From positions 1 through 64,000 of the forward strand of contig NZ_KB893388.1 of NCBI RefSeq assembly GCF_000374085.1: DNA of 64,000 nucleotides, read 5' to 3'. Below are positions 26,621 to 35,971 of this stretch, piece after piece (position 1 is the first letter of the stretch; each line of letters begins with the position of its first letter). Position numbers and translations under genes: made by a program. The DNA comes from Spirosoma spitsbergense DSM 19989 (lineage in GTDB: Bacteria > Bacteroidota > Bacteroidia > Cytophagales > Spirosomataceae). The notes beneath the pieces were generated by a model. It did not search any database and had not been told where the DNA came from. It saw only the letters and a list, made by a program, of their open reading frames with translations.

Positions 26621-29600
26621 TTAGAAACTGACTGACAAACCCGTGTTGATAACCCGTGCCTGTGGGTAATACTGGCCATTACCAGCGGTCGATTCAGGAT
26701 CGTATATCCCTTTCATGGCAGGGGCATACGTGGCTAAGTTTAGTCCGTTTACATAAACCCGCAGGTTGTTCAACCCAACTTTGCTGGCGATGCCGTTCGG
26801 TAGGGTGTAGCCTAATTCGAGGTTTTTCAGGCGGATATAGTCGGTTTTCCGCAGCCAGTAGGTGGTGCCGTTGGAGAAGTACTGATTGTTACGGTCCACG
26901 ATGCGGGGATCAACGGTGCTTGGGTTATCCACCGTCCAGCGATGGTCGAAGCTCCACTGGAGGAAGTTGCCAATCGTACCTGATTCAGTCTGGAAGTAGA
27001 TTTGCCCACCAGCTGAGCCTTGAAAGAGAACACTCAGGTCGAAGTTTTTCCAGCGTGCGCCTAAGCTCACCCCCCCCTGAAAACGGGGCTGGTTATTGCG
27101 GTCGGCCCGAACCCGGTCGTTTGCGTCAATTTTACCGTTACCGTCGATGTCTTTCAGACGCATATCGCCAGGGCGCAGCAAACTGGCACCTACTCCGCTA
27201 TAATCTACCGTGTTAGCATCAATATCCGCCTGGGTGCTAAATATGCCATCGTACTGATAAAGAAGCGTTCCGTTTGCGTTGTTCGGGTTGTTTACATCGC
27301 TCGGAATAGGCTTGCCGGTTGACCGCTGCCATTCTGGTGCGCCGGGGGTTTCGTCCCAGAACGTAATGGTGTTCTTGGCATACCCACCATTCACACTAAC
27401 ATTGTATTTGAAGTCGCCCGCCTGACCATTGTAGCCAACCCGGAATTCGTAGCCCTTGTTAGTCACCCGACCGATGTTGGTAGCGGGTAAAGTGGCACCA
27501 GTCGTTTGCGGTATGGAAGCACTTTTACGCCACAGGATGTTCGAGCGTTTGTTCTGGAACACGTCGAACTCGAAGAAGACTTTGCCATTCAGCACCGAAC
27601 CTTCCAGACCAATATCGGCATTGTTGGCTACTTCCCAGGTTAGCTTGGTGTTGGGTACGCCGTTTTCGTAGATGGTTTGGGATACCTGCCCGTTGGTTAC
27701 GTAGCCCCAGTTTGAATTGACGGGGTCACCATAGGCGTAGGTTGGCAGGTAATCATACTCGCGCAGGTTACCGTTGAAATAAACCTGGTCATTACCCAAC
27801 TGCCCCCATGATCCCCGCAGTTTCAGTGAACTGATGGCGGGTAAGGCTTTCTTGATGAAGTCTTCTTCCGAAAGCCGCCAGCCTGCCGTTACGCCGGGGA
27901 AGAAGCCCCAGCGGGACGAACTTGGGAACATGTACGAACCATCGTACCGCCACAGGAACTCCGCAATGTATTTTTCCTTGTAGTTATAAGCCGCCCGCCC
28001 AAAATAACTCATCCGGGCACGCTGCCAGGCAGCTGTCGTGTTGGCTACCTGCTGCGTGCTGCTTCCGGCAAACAACTGGTCAACAGCCGTAGAGTTGTAG
28101 TACTGGCGGAAGCCCGAAAACCCGTTGGAATTGGATTGCTCTTTGGTGATACCCGCGAGCAGCGTTACGGCGTGGCTGGCTCCGAAGGTGTGGTCGTACG
28201 TCAGAATACCCGACAGCAGTGAGTTAAACTGGTCGTTGGTGTACTGATTCAGGGTAGCCTGTGCCGTAGGCCCTTTCTGTACGCGCGTCAGGATTTGGTC
28301 TTTGTTCGCATCATAGGATTTGTAATCCCAGCTATAGACGTACCAGGGCGTGTTCCATGTTTTACCCTGCTGGATATATTTGTCCAACGCTACGCTGGCG
28401 GTCAGCTTGAGGCCCGGTACCCAGGGGTTTGTGATGTTGAGGCTGGCGTTGCTTTGCAGGTAGTAGCGGGTATCCCGGTCATAACCCGTGGCACTGGTTG
28501 TAATTAATACCGGCTGCTCACCGTTCTCAATGTCAGGACCCGGCAGGCCATTAGGCCAGTAGGCTGGTTTGTTGGGATAGCCCCGCATCAGCATCCGAAA
28601 AATAGTTCCGGCACTTTTGGTGGGGAACGCACGGTTCTCCTGACGACCCACTACGCCCGTAACTAAGTTAATGTACTTGTTTACTTTGGCATCTAAGTTC
28701 AGGCGGAAGTCATACTGCTTATAACCCGTTGCCGAGTTTTTGTAGTAGCCATCCTGACTCTGGTAGTTGACCGATGTCAGGTACTTGATGTTCTCCGAAC
28801 CACCCACTAATTGTAGCGTGTGCCGGGACTGGGGAGACCAGGTTTTCAGGGCGGCCCCGTACCAATCGGTATTAGGGTGCCCCCAGGGGTCGGAGCCATC
28901 TTTATACTTCTGGATGTCGTCGGGGGTGAAGGCGGCTTTAGCGATAGACCCATCGGGCTGGGTGTAACTGCCCGTTGTGGCAAAGGCATCTGAAGCTGCT
29001 TTCCAGTACTGCGACTTCAGGTTATAGACGTTGATTTCGTTATTTAACTGCGCGTATTCTGCAGCTGTTGCCGTTTTAGGAATGACCGTTGGCTGACCAA
29101 ACCCCTGATTAAAGTTGTACGACAGTTCGGGCTTGCCGCTTTTACCCCGCTTGGTCGTAACCAGAATAACGCCGTTAGCAGCCCGCGAGCCATAAATAGC
29201 CGCCGAAGCGTCTTTCAGTACCGAAACACTTTCGATATCGGCAGGATTCAGGCGGTCGAGGCCACCAGCCCGCGCTGGTACGCCGTCGATAACGATGAGC
29301 GCGTCATTGTTTCCAAGTGTGTTGGAACCCCGGATGCGGATGGCGGCCCCATCGTAACCGGGTTCGCCACTGGCGTTGGTGGCAATAACACCCGGCATCC
29401 GGCCCGCAAACGAGTTGGAGAGGTTAACGGCTGGTGATTTGACAAGGTCGGTACCTTTTACGGTGGCTACAGCCCCGGTTACGGTTTCCTTCTTCTGTTC
29501 ACCATAACCTACTACGACTACCTCGCTCAGCATTTTGTCGTCCGAAGCGAGGGTTAGGTTGACGGAATTACGGCCATTGAGGGGAATCTCCTGACTGGTA

Positions 29601-29905
29601 AAGCCAATGTAGGAGAAGACCAGCGTCGAGTTTGGACTGGGTACGTTCAGGGCATAATCCCCCTCTGCCGAACTGACGGTACCGGTAGTGGTGCCCTTCA
29701 CCACGATGCTAACGCCTGGCAGAGCCAGCCCCTGGGCATCAACCACTTTTCCGGTGACTTTCGATTGGGCAATAGCGGCCACTGAGACGAATAAACTCAG
29801 AAGCAGTAGCAGGCCGAACGCGCGTCGGTGTGGCCGATTTGGCGTTGTCAGGAAGGTATCGTCGCGGATAATGCGACCCTTCTCGTTTGTAAATTGTTTT
29901 AGCAT
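26621..29905 (-). CDS. SusC/RagA-family TonB-dependent outer-membrane receptor
   Basis: A 1094-aa transporter. A long N-terminal stretch with basic residues (MLKQFTNEKGRIIRDD...) leads into the hydrophobic signal FGLLLLLSLFVSVAAIAQ. Then come the carboxypeptidase-D regulatory-like domain (VTGKVVDAQGLALPGVSIVV), the TonB box/plug start (DKMLSEVVVVGYG), and the plug with VKSPAVNLSNSFAGRMPGV and SAAIYGSRAANGVILVTTK. The barrel ends ARVINTGLSVSF. It imports an oligomer together with the SusD encoded 18 bp downstream. No other ATG exists before the signal, so translation must start at 29905, where a 14-bp hairpin ends directly against the ATG. No anti-sigma/FecR-type domain is present. Confidence 0.93.
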   Translation of the reverse strand: MLKQFTNEKGRIIRDDTFLTTPNRPHRRAFGLLLLLSLFVSVAAIAQSKVTGKVVDAQGLALPGVSIVVKGTTTGTVSSAEGDYALNVPSPNSTLVFSYIGFTSQEIPLNGRNSVNLTLASDDKMLSEVVVVGYGEQKKETVTGAVATVKGTDLVKSPAVNLSNSFAGRMPGVIATNASGEPGYDGAAIRIRGSNTLGNNDALIVIDGVPARAGGLDRLNPADIESVSVLKDASAAIYGSRAANGVILVTTKRGKSGKPELSYNFNQGFGQPTVIPKTATAAEYAQLNNEINVYNLKSQYWKAASDAFATTGSYTQPDGSIAKAAFTPDDIQKYKDGSDPWGHPNTDWYGAALKTWSPQSRHTLQLVGGSENIKYLTSVNYQSQDGYYKNSATGYKQYDFRLNLDAKVNKYINLVTGVVGRQENRAFPTKSAGTIFRMLMRGYPNKPAYWPNGLPGPDIENGEQPVLITTSATGYDRDTRYYLQSNASLNITNPWVPGLKLTASVALDKYIQQGKTWNTPWYVYSWDYKSYDANKDQILTRVQKGPTAQATLNQYTNDQFNSLLSGILTYDHTFGASHAVTLLAGITKEQSNSNGFSGFRQYYNSTAVDQLFAGSSTQQVANTTAAWQRARMSYFGRAAYNYKEKYIAEFLWRYDGSYMFPSSSRWGFFPGVTAGWRLSEEDFIKKALPAISSLKLRGSWGQLGNDQVYFNGNLREYDYLPTYAYGDPVNSNWGYVTNGQVSQTIYENGVPNTKLTWEVANNADIGLEGSVLNGKVFFEFDVFQNKRSNILWRKSASIPQTTGATLPATNIGRVTNKGYEFRVGYNGQAGDFKYNVSVNGGYAKNTITFWDETPGAPEWQRSTGKPIPSDVNNPNNANGTLLYQYDGIFSTQADIDANTVDYSGVGASLLRPGDMRLKDIDGNGKIDANDRVRADRNNQPRFQGGVSLGARWKNFDLSVLFQGSAGGQIYFQTESGTIGNFLQWSFDHRWTVDNPSTVDPRIVDRNNQYFSNGTTYWLRKTDYIRLKNLELGYTLPNGIASKVGLNNLRVYVNGLNLATYAPAMKGIYDPESTAGNGQYYPQARVINTGLSVSF

Positions 29906-29948
29906 AAGCTTTTTGGGGTTTACTTATTGGTAACACCCCAAAAAGCTT
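29906..29948 (-). promoter_or_regulatory. 14-bp hairpin in the susC leader, abutting the start codon
   Basis: AAGCTTTTTGGGGT at 29906-29919 and ACCCCAAAAAGCTT at 29935-29948 are perfect complements with a 15-nt loop. In the minus-strand mRNA the stem ends immediately before the AUG at 29905. It would hide the ribosome entry region, so it may control susC translation, or bind a protein as DNA. Confidence 0.55.
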
Positions 29949-30074
29949 CTACTTAGGTCTATCTACCTACCGAATTTTACTCAAAAATGACTTTTTTTTA
30001 ACTATATTTTAATTAAAACTTGGTATAGTTCAATCAGCTCTGGATAAAACTGGACCCGTTAATAGCGGGTAGTG

Positions 30075-32183
30075 TTAACTAATCCGCCCCCAGTTGTTTT
30101 CGCTTTGCTTGTGGGAATCGACGTGGTTTCGGACGGGGGCGTGTTGGGGGAGGAGGAGTTCCGGGTCTTCGTTCAGGATGGCCTGTGCCGATTCGCGGGC
30201 GGCTGTCAGTATGGCTCCGTCTTTGGCCAAATCGGCAATCATCAGGTCCAGGGCGCCACTTTGCTGGGTGCCAGCCAGGTCGCCGGGGCCGCGTAGCTGT
30301 AGATCCACGTCGGCAATCTCGAACCCGTTGTTGGTGCGCACCATCGTTTCGAGCCGGGTGCGGGTGTCGCTGCTGAGTTTGTAGCCGGTCATCATCACAC
30401 AGTACGACTGGTCGGCACCCCGACCCACGCGCCCCCGCAACTGGTGTAATTGCGAGAGTCCGAACCGTTCGGCGCTTTCAATGACCATCACGCTGGCATT
30501 CGGTACATTTACACCTACTTCAATAACGGTAGTAGCGACCATGATATGGGTTTCTTTTTTGAGAAACCGCTTCATTTCATCGTCTTTTTCGTAGGGCAGC
30601 ATTTTGCCGTGCAGCATCCCTACCTCGTATTTGGGCCGGGGAAAAGCCCGCTGCATACTCTCGAAGCCATCCGTCAGGTCTTTGTAATCCAGCTTCTCGG
30701 ATTCTTCGATGAGCGGATACACAACGTATACCTGCCTGCCCAACTCAATCTGCTGCCGCATGAATCCGAACACCTCCGACCGGTGCTTATCGTACTTATG
30801 CACCGTTTTGATGGGTTTCCGGCCTTTTGGTAGTTCGTCGATAACCGATACGTCCAGGTTTCCGTAAAGCGTCATGGCGAGCGTGCGCGGAATGGGCGTG
30901 GCCGTCATGACCAGAATATGCGGGGGTACTACCTCATTTTTGGCCCATAGTTTGGCCCGTTGTGCTACGCCAAAGCGGTGCTGCTCGTCAATAATGCACA
31001 GACCCAGGTTTTTGTACTGCACTACATCTTCCAGCAGGGCGTGCGTGCCCACCAGAATGTGCATTTTGCCCGATTGTAGTTCGTCGTGGAGGACGGCCCG
31101 GCGTTTTTTGTTAGTGGAGCCGGTCAGAATACCGAGGTTCAGGCCCATCGCTTCAGCAAAAGGTTGCAGCCCTTTGTAGTGCTGGTCGGCCAGGATTTCG
31201 GTGGGGGCCATCAGGCAGGCCTGCGCCCCGTTGCCAACGGCCATCAGGCAGGCAATAAAAGCCACGATGGTTTTGCCACTGCCCACGTCGCCCTGCAGGA
31301 GCCTGTTCATCTGCCTGCCGGTCAGGAAATCGGCGTAAATCTCCTTGATAACCCGTTGTTGCGCCCCTGTCAGCTCGAAGGGTAGGAGTTCATTGTAAAA
31401 ATGCTTCATCAGGCTGGTATCCCGGAAAACCTGTCCCGGAAACTCTTCCTTCTGAATTAGCTTGTTTTTGATGAGCCGGAGTTGATTGTAGAACAGTTCC
31501 TCAAACTTCAGCCGTCGTTGCGCCTGCTTGAGCCAGCCCTGATTCTGGGGCAGGTGAATGTTCCACATGGCTTCCCGCTTGCCAATGAGCCGGTACTGCT
31601 GAATCAGGGCATCGGGCAGGGTTTCGCGGATGTGGGGCCACGCCTGTTCGAGCAGGGTCCGCATGGCCTTGCCCAGTATTTTACTATCGAGGTGCCGCTT
31701 ACGGAGTTTATCGGTGAGGTTATAGACCGGGAAAAAACCGGCTTCCTGTTCGGAGCCGGTAGCCGTATTTTCCAGCTCGGGATGAACGATGCTGAACTGC
31801 CCGTTAAAGGATTGGGGCTTACCGTAGGCGATGTACTCGCCATCGCGCCGGAGGATTTTCTCGATGTAGGTAACGCCCTGAAACCACACCAGACTCATGG
31901 TGCCGGTGCTATCCTGAAAGTTGGCCACCAGCCGTTTCTTGGGTCCCTCACCCTCCATGTACCAGTCGCGGAGCCGCCCGCGCACCTGCGCCGAGGGCAT
32001 AGAGTCGATCAACTCGCTGATGGTATAATAGCGGGTGCGGTCGTCGTAGCGAAAGGGATAGTATTGAATCAGGTCGCCGTAGGTGAACAGATTCAGCTCT
32101 TTGTTGAGCAACTCTGTCCGCTGCGGCCCCAACCCTTTCAGGTAAAGAAGCGGGGTATCAAAAAAAGTAGCGCGTTCGGTCAT
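30075..32183 (-). CDS. recG: ATP-dependent DNA helicase RecG
   Basis: A protein of about 702 aa that regresses stalled replication forks and processes Holliday junctions. The N-terminal wedge/OB domain (LLYLKGLGPQRTELLNKEL to GRLRDWYMEGEGPKKRLVAN) precedes the helicase core: Walker A LLQGDVGSGKTIVAF, motif II IIDEQHRFG, motif III MTATPIPRTLAMTLYG, motif IV-VI MVATTVIEVGVNVPNA and LHQLRGRVGRGADQSYCVM. The C-terminal RecG part holds ETMVRTNNGFEIADVDLQLR and GPGDLAGTQQSG. Start set at the ATG at 32183 (MTERATFFDTPLL); the longer frame begins at 32237, upstream of the likely promoter's -7 element. Confidence 0.93.
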   Translation of the reverse strand: MTERATFFDTPLLYLKGLGPQRTELLNKELNLFTYGDLIQYYPFRYDDRTRYYTISELIDSMPSAQVRGRLRDWYMEGEGPKKRLVANFQDSTGTMSLVWFQGVTYIEKILRRDGEYIAYGKPQSFNGQFSIVHPELENTATGSEQEAGFFPVYNLTDKLRKRHLDSKILGKAMRTLLEQAWPHIRETLPDALIQQYRLIGKREAMWNIHLPQNQGWLKQAQRRLKFEELFYNQLRLIKNKLIQKEEFPGQVFRDTSLMKHFYNELLPFELTGAQQRVIKEIYADFLTGRQMNRLLQGDVGSGKTIVAFIACLMAVGNGAQACLMAPTEILADQHYKGLQPFAEAMGLNLGILTGSTNKKRRAVLHDELQSGKMHILVGTHALLEDVVQYKNLGLCIIDEQHRFGVAQRAKLWAKNEVVPPHILVMTATPIPRTLAMTLYGNLDVSVIDELPKGRKPIKTVHKYDKHRSEVFGFMRQQIELGRQVYVVYPLIEESEKLDYKDLTDGFESMQRAFPRPKYEVGMLHGKMLPYEKDDEMKRFLKKETHIMVATTVIEVGVNVPNASVMVIESAERFGLSQLHQLRGRVGRGADQSYCVMMTGYKLSSDTRTRLETMVRTNNGFEIADVDLQLRGPGDLAGTQQSGALDLMIADLAKDGAILTAARESAQAILNEDPELLLPQHAPVRNHVDSHKQSENNWGRIS

Positions 32184-32224
32184 AACGGACCCTGCAAATG
32201 CTGGTTTAACCATTCTGAACTGAC

Positions 32225-32256
32225 CAAATTTACGCAATTCTGGCAGAAACAGACAA
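32225..32256 (-). promoter_or_regulatory. Bacteroidota-type promoter of recG
   Basis: On the minus strand TTG (32256-32254) is followed after 21 bp by TAAATTTG (32232-32225). This matches TTG-N19-21-TAnnTTTG, with a leader of about 35 nt to the ATG at 32183. Confidence 0.55.
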
Positions 32257-32300
32257 GGTAAACGGGTTCTTACCCGCTAATTTGTCCAGTTGAAAGCGGA

Positions 32301-32801
32301 TTAGCCGGTCACGTACAAGGTGTTTTTATCAGTACTCAGGGTGGTTTTATACAACTGCTCGGCGGTTCGGGGAGGGGCCATTTTTACACTGCCATCGGTA
32401 TTGAACAGGCCGCCATGCCAGGGACACCGAAAGTCGTCCTGACTGATGCGATACCAGAGCGGACCGCCATCATGGGTACATTCATTACTGATCGCAACAT
32501 AGGTGCCATTTTTTGTGTTGGCCACCACTACCCCGCCCACCGTCACGAATTGACCAGCCGTTTTTAGTTTAGCATTTTCGGGCCGTGTGAGGTCGAGGGT
32601 GAAATCAATCTTTCCGGTACCGGGATTCGTATTGCCGACTGCTACGCCTGCCGAGTCAGTACCGTCGGTGGGGTCGGCAACAACACTGTCCGACTTAGTA
32701 CATCCCTGAAAGTAGAGGGCCGACAGGGCGGCCGCGCTCATGCCCAGGCTACGCAAAAAAGCGGCCCGGTTGATGGAGGTTGTCGTGGGTTGGTGAGCCA
32801 T
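32301..32801 (-). CDS. Rieske (2Fe-2S) lipoprotein
   Basis: A 166-aa exported protein. The signal reads NRAAFLRSLGMSAAALSALY, with Cys34 as likely lipid acceptor (FQGC). The N-terminus resembles a Tat signal, but the second Arg of the RR pair is replaced (NRAAFLRS), so Tat export is uncertain. The Rieske ligands are C108 and H110 in ECTHDGGPLW and C126 and H129 in RCPWHGGLF, spaced C-x-H...C-x-x-H, complete. It stands alone: no cytochrome b or oxygenase gene is next to it, so the electron partner is unknown. Such single Rieske lipoproteins are frequent in Cytophagales. Confidence 0.85.
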   Translation of the reverse strand: MAHQPTTTSINRAAFLRSLGMSAAALSALYFQGCTKSDSVVADPTDGTDSAGVAVGNTNPGTGKIDFTLDLTRPENAKLKTAGQFVTVGGVVVANTKNGTYVAISNECTHDGGPLWYRISQDDFRCPWHGGLFNTDGSVKMAPPRTAEQLYKTTLSTDKNTLYVTG

Positions 32802-32933
32802 GTCTCCGTTAAACGTTTGTCTGTCACCGACATGCGGTAACCGCCAAAGTTGTGGTATTCCGGTGAAACAGATGTGAAGTCACTGTTAACAAAGGCAGAA
32901 AATGGATTATAATCTCATTAAAGCGACGCTCGA

Positions 32934-34355
32934 CTAGTCATCCGCCCTTCCCAGCCCAAACGCCACGCCCGCGTAGATATCCAAACCGCGGGGACTAATG
33001 CCGTTGGATTTGTTGCCTAGTAGGCCAAGCAGGTTTTCGGTACCCAGCCAGCCGGGACCAACCCGGATGGAGCCACCCGCCGTGAAGCCCCCGTTCAGAT
33101 AGGCCATCGGTACGGCCAGACTAAGCCAGCGGGCATCGTAGCGGGGAGTAACCGCCACGATGGTAGGTCGGTGAAGGGCTGTTGCCTGCACCGACCGGGC
33201 ATCCAGCAAACAGGTCAGGTTGATGCCCAGACCACCGGGTAACTGATAATCGGCCGTCAGGTTCAGCGAGGTAGGCAGGCCCTCTCTAAAGCTGGTACTG
33301 TTGGGGGTTCGGCCGTTGCTCAGTTTATTCTGAATAACCTGAACGATGGCACCCGTTCCATTCAGGTTGTTGAAATCACTGCCGTTGAACCGTACCGGGT
33401 TTGTGCCAATATCCGTATAAGAGTATTGCTGACCCTGGTAAGTCAGGCCACCAATATCGGTCAGGGCGATGCCCAGTTGCAGCGATGGACTGTATTCATC
33501 GTAGTGGTCTACGTACGTAAGGCCAACATCGACCCCGAAACCCCGCCCCGGTGCCGACGCGCTGAACAGCGTAGACGGGGTCAAACTCCGGTTTTGCAGA
33601 AAAGTAGTGTAAGCCAGCGTAGCATCCAGTTTGTTAACTTCCAGAAAAATATCGTTTCTGTTATCGGGATTCTGGACGATGCGGTAGTTGAGGCCACGGT
33701 TAATTACATGCTGGGCATTGTAACCCAGCAAAAACTTGGTAGTCGCACCGAACAGTAATTTCCGCCCGTCATTTTCCATGAGGGTTCCGGCGTATGTCAA
33801 CCCTACTTCGGCAAACGTGCTGGTGTTACCACTCAGTTTGTTATCGCTGCTGGGAATGCCATACAGCGATCCATCACTCAAACTGGACCGTAGGGAAGAC
33901 AGCAGTGATTCTGATGCCCCAAATACCTGTGCAACGGCCCGAAACCGGGTAGTTACCGCAAAGGCCGACCGTTCGCCCGCCTTTATCAGGAAAGAAGGAC
34001 CGCGCACTTCGCCCCATACCGTTCCATTTTTTGGCTTGCCGTCCAGCGTTTCACGGGTGTAATCCGTTTCGAACTGAACGGTGCCACTGGCATTTTTATA
34101 CTGCGGCTGTACCCGGCCGGTAATGAGCCGGAGCAGAGAAAACGGGGCCTGATACCGCACGTAATTATTATCGATATGCCCGGTGCCGGTAACGACATTC
34201 AGGTAAAATTTCGACGGAGAGTCGGCGGCCAGGGCGGGGTTGATATAGAGTCGGTTGGTGCCTCCGTACCGGCTTGTTGAAATGCCAAGCATGTTCTGAG
34301 AAAAAACGGGAGCAGCCGCTACTATAAATAGCCCCAGGAAAAGTAAATACTTCAT
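32934..34355 (-). CDS. DUF5723-type outer-membrane protein
   Basis: A protein of about 473 aa with signal peptide MKYLLFLGLFIVAAAPVFSQ. It opens with NMLGISTSRYGGTNRLYINP and continues as a beta-barrel-like protein with strands such as FAEVGLTYAGTLMENDGRKL, GRGFGVDVGLTYVDHYDEYS and LQLGIALTDIGGLTY. The GGTNRLYINPALAA opening is the DUF5723 hallmark (porin-like outer-membrane proteins of Bacteroidota). The start is the ATG at 34355; the longer frame to 34406 would run through a hairpin. Function not established. The leader contains a terminator-like stem that may attenuate expression. Confidence 0.75.
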   Translation of the reverse strand: MKYLLFLGLFIVAAAPVFSQNMLGISTSRYGGTNRLYINPALAADSPSKFYLNVVTGTGHIDNNYVRYQAPFSLLRLITGRVQPQYKNASGTVQFETDYTRETLDGKPKNGTVWGEVRGPSFLIKAGERSAFAVTTRFRAVAQVFGASESLLSSLRSSLSDGSLYGIPSSDNKLSGNTSTFAEVGLTYAGTLMENDGRKLLFGATTKFLLGYNAQHVINRGLNYRIVQNPDNRNDIFLEVNKLDATLAYTTFLQNRSLTPSTLFSASAPGRGFGVDVGLTYVDHYDEYSPSLQLGIALTDIGGLTYQGQQYSYTDIGTNPVRFNGSDFNNLNGTGAIVQVIQNKLSNGRTPNSTSFREGLPTSLNLTADYQLPGGLGINLTCLLDARSVQATALHRPTIVAVTPRYDARWLSLAVPMAYLNGGFTAGGSIRVGPGWLGTENLLGLLGNKSNGISPRGLDIYAGVAFGLGRADD

Positions 34356-34676
34356 GTAGTGTATATGAATGGGAATTATACTGGTAAAGAAACGCAAAAC
34401 CGCCATCAGGGGTTAGCCGATGGCGGTTTTAATTGAGTGAACGGTACGAAGTAGCGGTTGAAATGAGCCTATCCTATCCAAAAGTAAATTTTATCCGGAT
34501 AAATTCTGGTTTTCAGCCAGCAACAGGCAGGGAGTGTATGGGGCTGGTCACAGAAAGATAACCTTTGGCCGGGAATGGGGCCGGTCAAACATCTGCCCGT
34601 ACATCCGGTTTAAACGGGTACTGTCGTCAAACAAAGCGTTACTGACGAATTGACTCAACATCCCAAACACGAAACC
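34356..34676. other. divergent regulatory region between the DUF5723 and PNPOx-like genes
   Basis: No coding frame. It holds the hairpin at 34396-34430 and, on the minus strand, a TACTTTTG -7-like element (34486-34479) whose expected -33 TTG is not at the right distance. No conventional promoter was found for the plus-strand gene at 34677. Confidence 0.4.
34396..34430 (-). terminator. terminator-like hairpin in the leader of the DUF5723 gene
   Basis: AAAACCGCCATC (34396-34407) pairs with GATGGCGGTTTT (34419-34430), 12 bp with an 11-nt loop. On the minus strand it is followed by TTTTGCGTTTC, a modest U-rich tail. No gene upstream would need it, so an attenuator in the leader of the gene starting at 34355 is plausible. 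Confidence 0.5.
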
Positions 34677-35213
34677 ATGGACAGCATCAATCGGGAACAG
34701 GAAGAAAAAAACCACCAGGATTTACAGAATACCGAAGCAGGTAAGAAAATCAGAGAACTGGCGGACAAAGCCAGCACCTGCTTTTTTGGTACGGGCATAA
34801 AAACCGGCAAACCACTTACGGTGCGCCCCATGGCGGTTCAGAAAATGGATGATGCCGGTAATCTCTGGTTTTTGAGTGCCAATGATAGCCATAAGAATAA
34901 GGACATAGCGGAGGATAACCACGTGCAGTTGTTGTTTCAGGGATCGACCCACTCCGACTTCCTTAGTCTGTACGGACGGGCCACTATCTCGACCGACAAA
35001 GCACTCATCAAGGAACTGTGGGAGCCGATTCTGAAAACGTGGTTTACGGGAGGTGAAGACGACCCCCGGATAACGGTCATTAAAGTAGAAACCATTGAAG
35101 GCTACTACTGGGACAATAAACACGGCGATGCCGTTGCCTTCCTGAAGATGGCCGCCGGGGCCGTTATGGGAAAAACAATGGATGATTCCATTGAGGGAAA
35201 GCTTACGGTGTAG
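34677..35213 (+). CDS. pyridoxamine 5'-phosphate oxidase-like (general stress protein 26 type) protein
   Basis: A 178-aa cytosolic protein with the split-barrel FMN-binding fold of general stress protein 26. ACFFGT-like opening strand TCFFGTGIKTGKPLTVRPMA, DDAGNLWFLSANDSHKNKDI and VQLLFQGSTHSDFLSLYGRA follow the family layout. LKTWFTGGEDDPRITVIKVE ends the core. It probably binds flavin or haem and is expressed in stress; true PNP oxidase activity is unlikely at this branch. The start ATG at 34677 is preferred over the TTG at 34650. A strong terminator follows. Confidence 0.82.
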   Translation: MDSINREQEEKNHQDLQNTEAGKKIRELADKASTCFFGTGIKTGKPLTVRPMAVQKMDDAGNLWFLSANDSHKNKDIAEDNHVQLLFQGSTHSDFLSLYGRATISTDKALIKELWEPILKTWFTGGEDDPRITVIKVETIEGYYWDNKHGDAVAFLKMAAGAVMGKTMDDSIEGKLTV

Positions 35214-35248
35214 AGGAAGTTTCAGTAGCTACAGCACCCTATTTTTCT

Positions 35249-35276
35249 AAACGCCCCGTGCCGGGGCGTTTCTTTT
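35249..35276 (+). terminator. rho-independent terminator
   Basis: AAACGCCCCG (35249-35258) with CGGGGCGTTT (35262-35271), a 10-bp GC-rich stem with a 3-nt loop, then CTTTTTG. It lies 35 bp after the PNPOx-like gene. Confidence 0.85.
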
Positions 35277-35389
35277 TGGGCGGGTACCGTAGAACAGGGT
35301 CTTTTAGAACGTGTTTGCGTTCACGTTGATTCTGGTTTTTAGTAACCCAGTAGCGCATACCTTTACGCTCGAAGAAACGGACTGATACG

Positions 35390-35971
35390 ATGCCAAATTT
35401 GTACATTATGGCCGGACCCAACGGGGCCGGGAAGACCACTACGGCTTATACGTTGCTGCCCGAAATTCTGAATGTTTGGGAGTTTGTCAACGCGGATGAG
35501 ATAGCAAGAGGATTATCCCCATTTCAGCCCAATACCGTAGCGTTTGAGGCTGGGCGACTTATGCTGCTACGAATTGATTCTTTGCTCAAAAAAAGAACTG
35601 ATTTTTCCTTTGAAACAACCTTATCTACAAGGTCCTATGTACAGACTATTCGCCGGGCGCAGGAAGCGGGCTATACCGTGACACTTTTCTTCATATATTT
35701 ATCCTCACCGGAGATGGCGGTTGAGCGGGTAGCCAAGCGCGTATCAATGGGTGGACACAATATTCCTACCGATGTTGTTCATCGTAGGTACGAACGGGCC
35801 TTGAAAAATTTGTTTTCGTTGTACCTGCCACTGTGTGATTCTTTTTTGGTCGTCAACAACAGCGGTAACGAGCCGGTGGAGATTGCGAAAGGTGGTTTGT
35901 TCATGTCAGATATTGTAACTAATCCAACTTTGTGGAATTCTTTAAGAAATCAATATGGAAACGGTAACTAA
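35390..35971 (+). CDS. zeta-toxin-like P-loop kinase
   Basis: A 193-aa protein. The Walker A is IMAGPNGAGKTTTAY (residues 7-20). NADEIARGLSPFQPN (the zeta-toxin substrate Asp region), FETTLSTRSYVQTIRRAQ with the FETTLS motif, and the lid-like RVAKRVSMGGHNIPTDVVHR and RYERALKNLF all match the zeta-toxin/UDP-N-acetylglucosamine-kinase-like family. Known zeta toxins phosphorylate UDP-GlcNAc; whether this short chromosomal form is toxic is not known. The gene is noticeably richer in A/T than its neighbours, which suggests transfer. It overlaps by 17 bp the start of a 53-aa gene that could be its antitoxin or regulator. A terminator closes the pair. Confidence 0.82.
   Translation: MPNLYIMAGPNGAGKTTTAYTLLPEILNVWEFVNADEIARGLSPFQPNTVAFEAGRLMLLRIDSLLKKRTDFSFETTLSTRSYVQTIRRAQEAGYTVTLFFIYLSSPEMAVERVAKRVSMGGHNIPTDVVHRRYERALKNLFSLYLPLCDSFLVVNNSGNEPVEIAKGGLFMSDIVTNPTLWNSLRNQYGNGN

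Noticed and set aside
26656-27216. Plus-strand frame of 186 codons opposite the first susC
   Set aside because: Ser/Arg-rich shadow of the barrel-coding sequence, no supporting features.
35239-35439. Basic minus-strand peptide frame across the terminator before the zeta-toxin gene
   Set aside because: Its C-terminal residues are produced by the terminator hairpin and its N-terminal part by the antisense of the P-loop gene.
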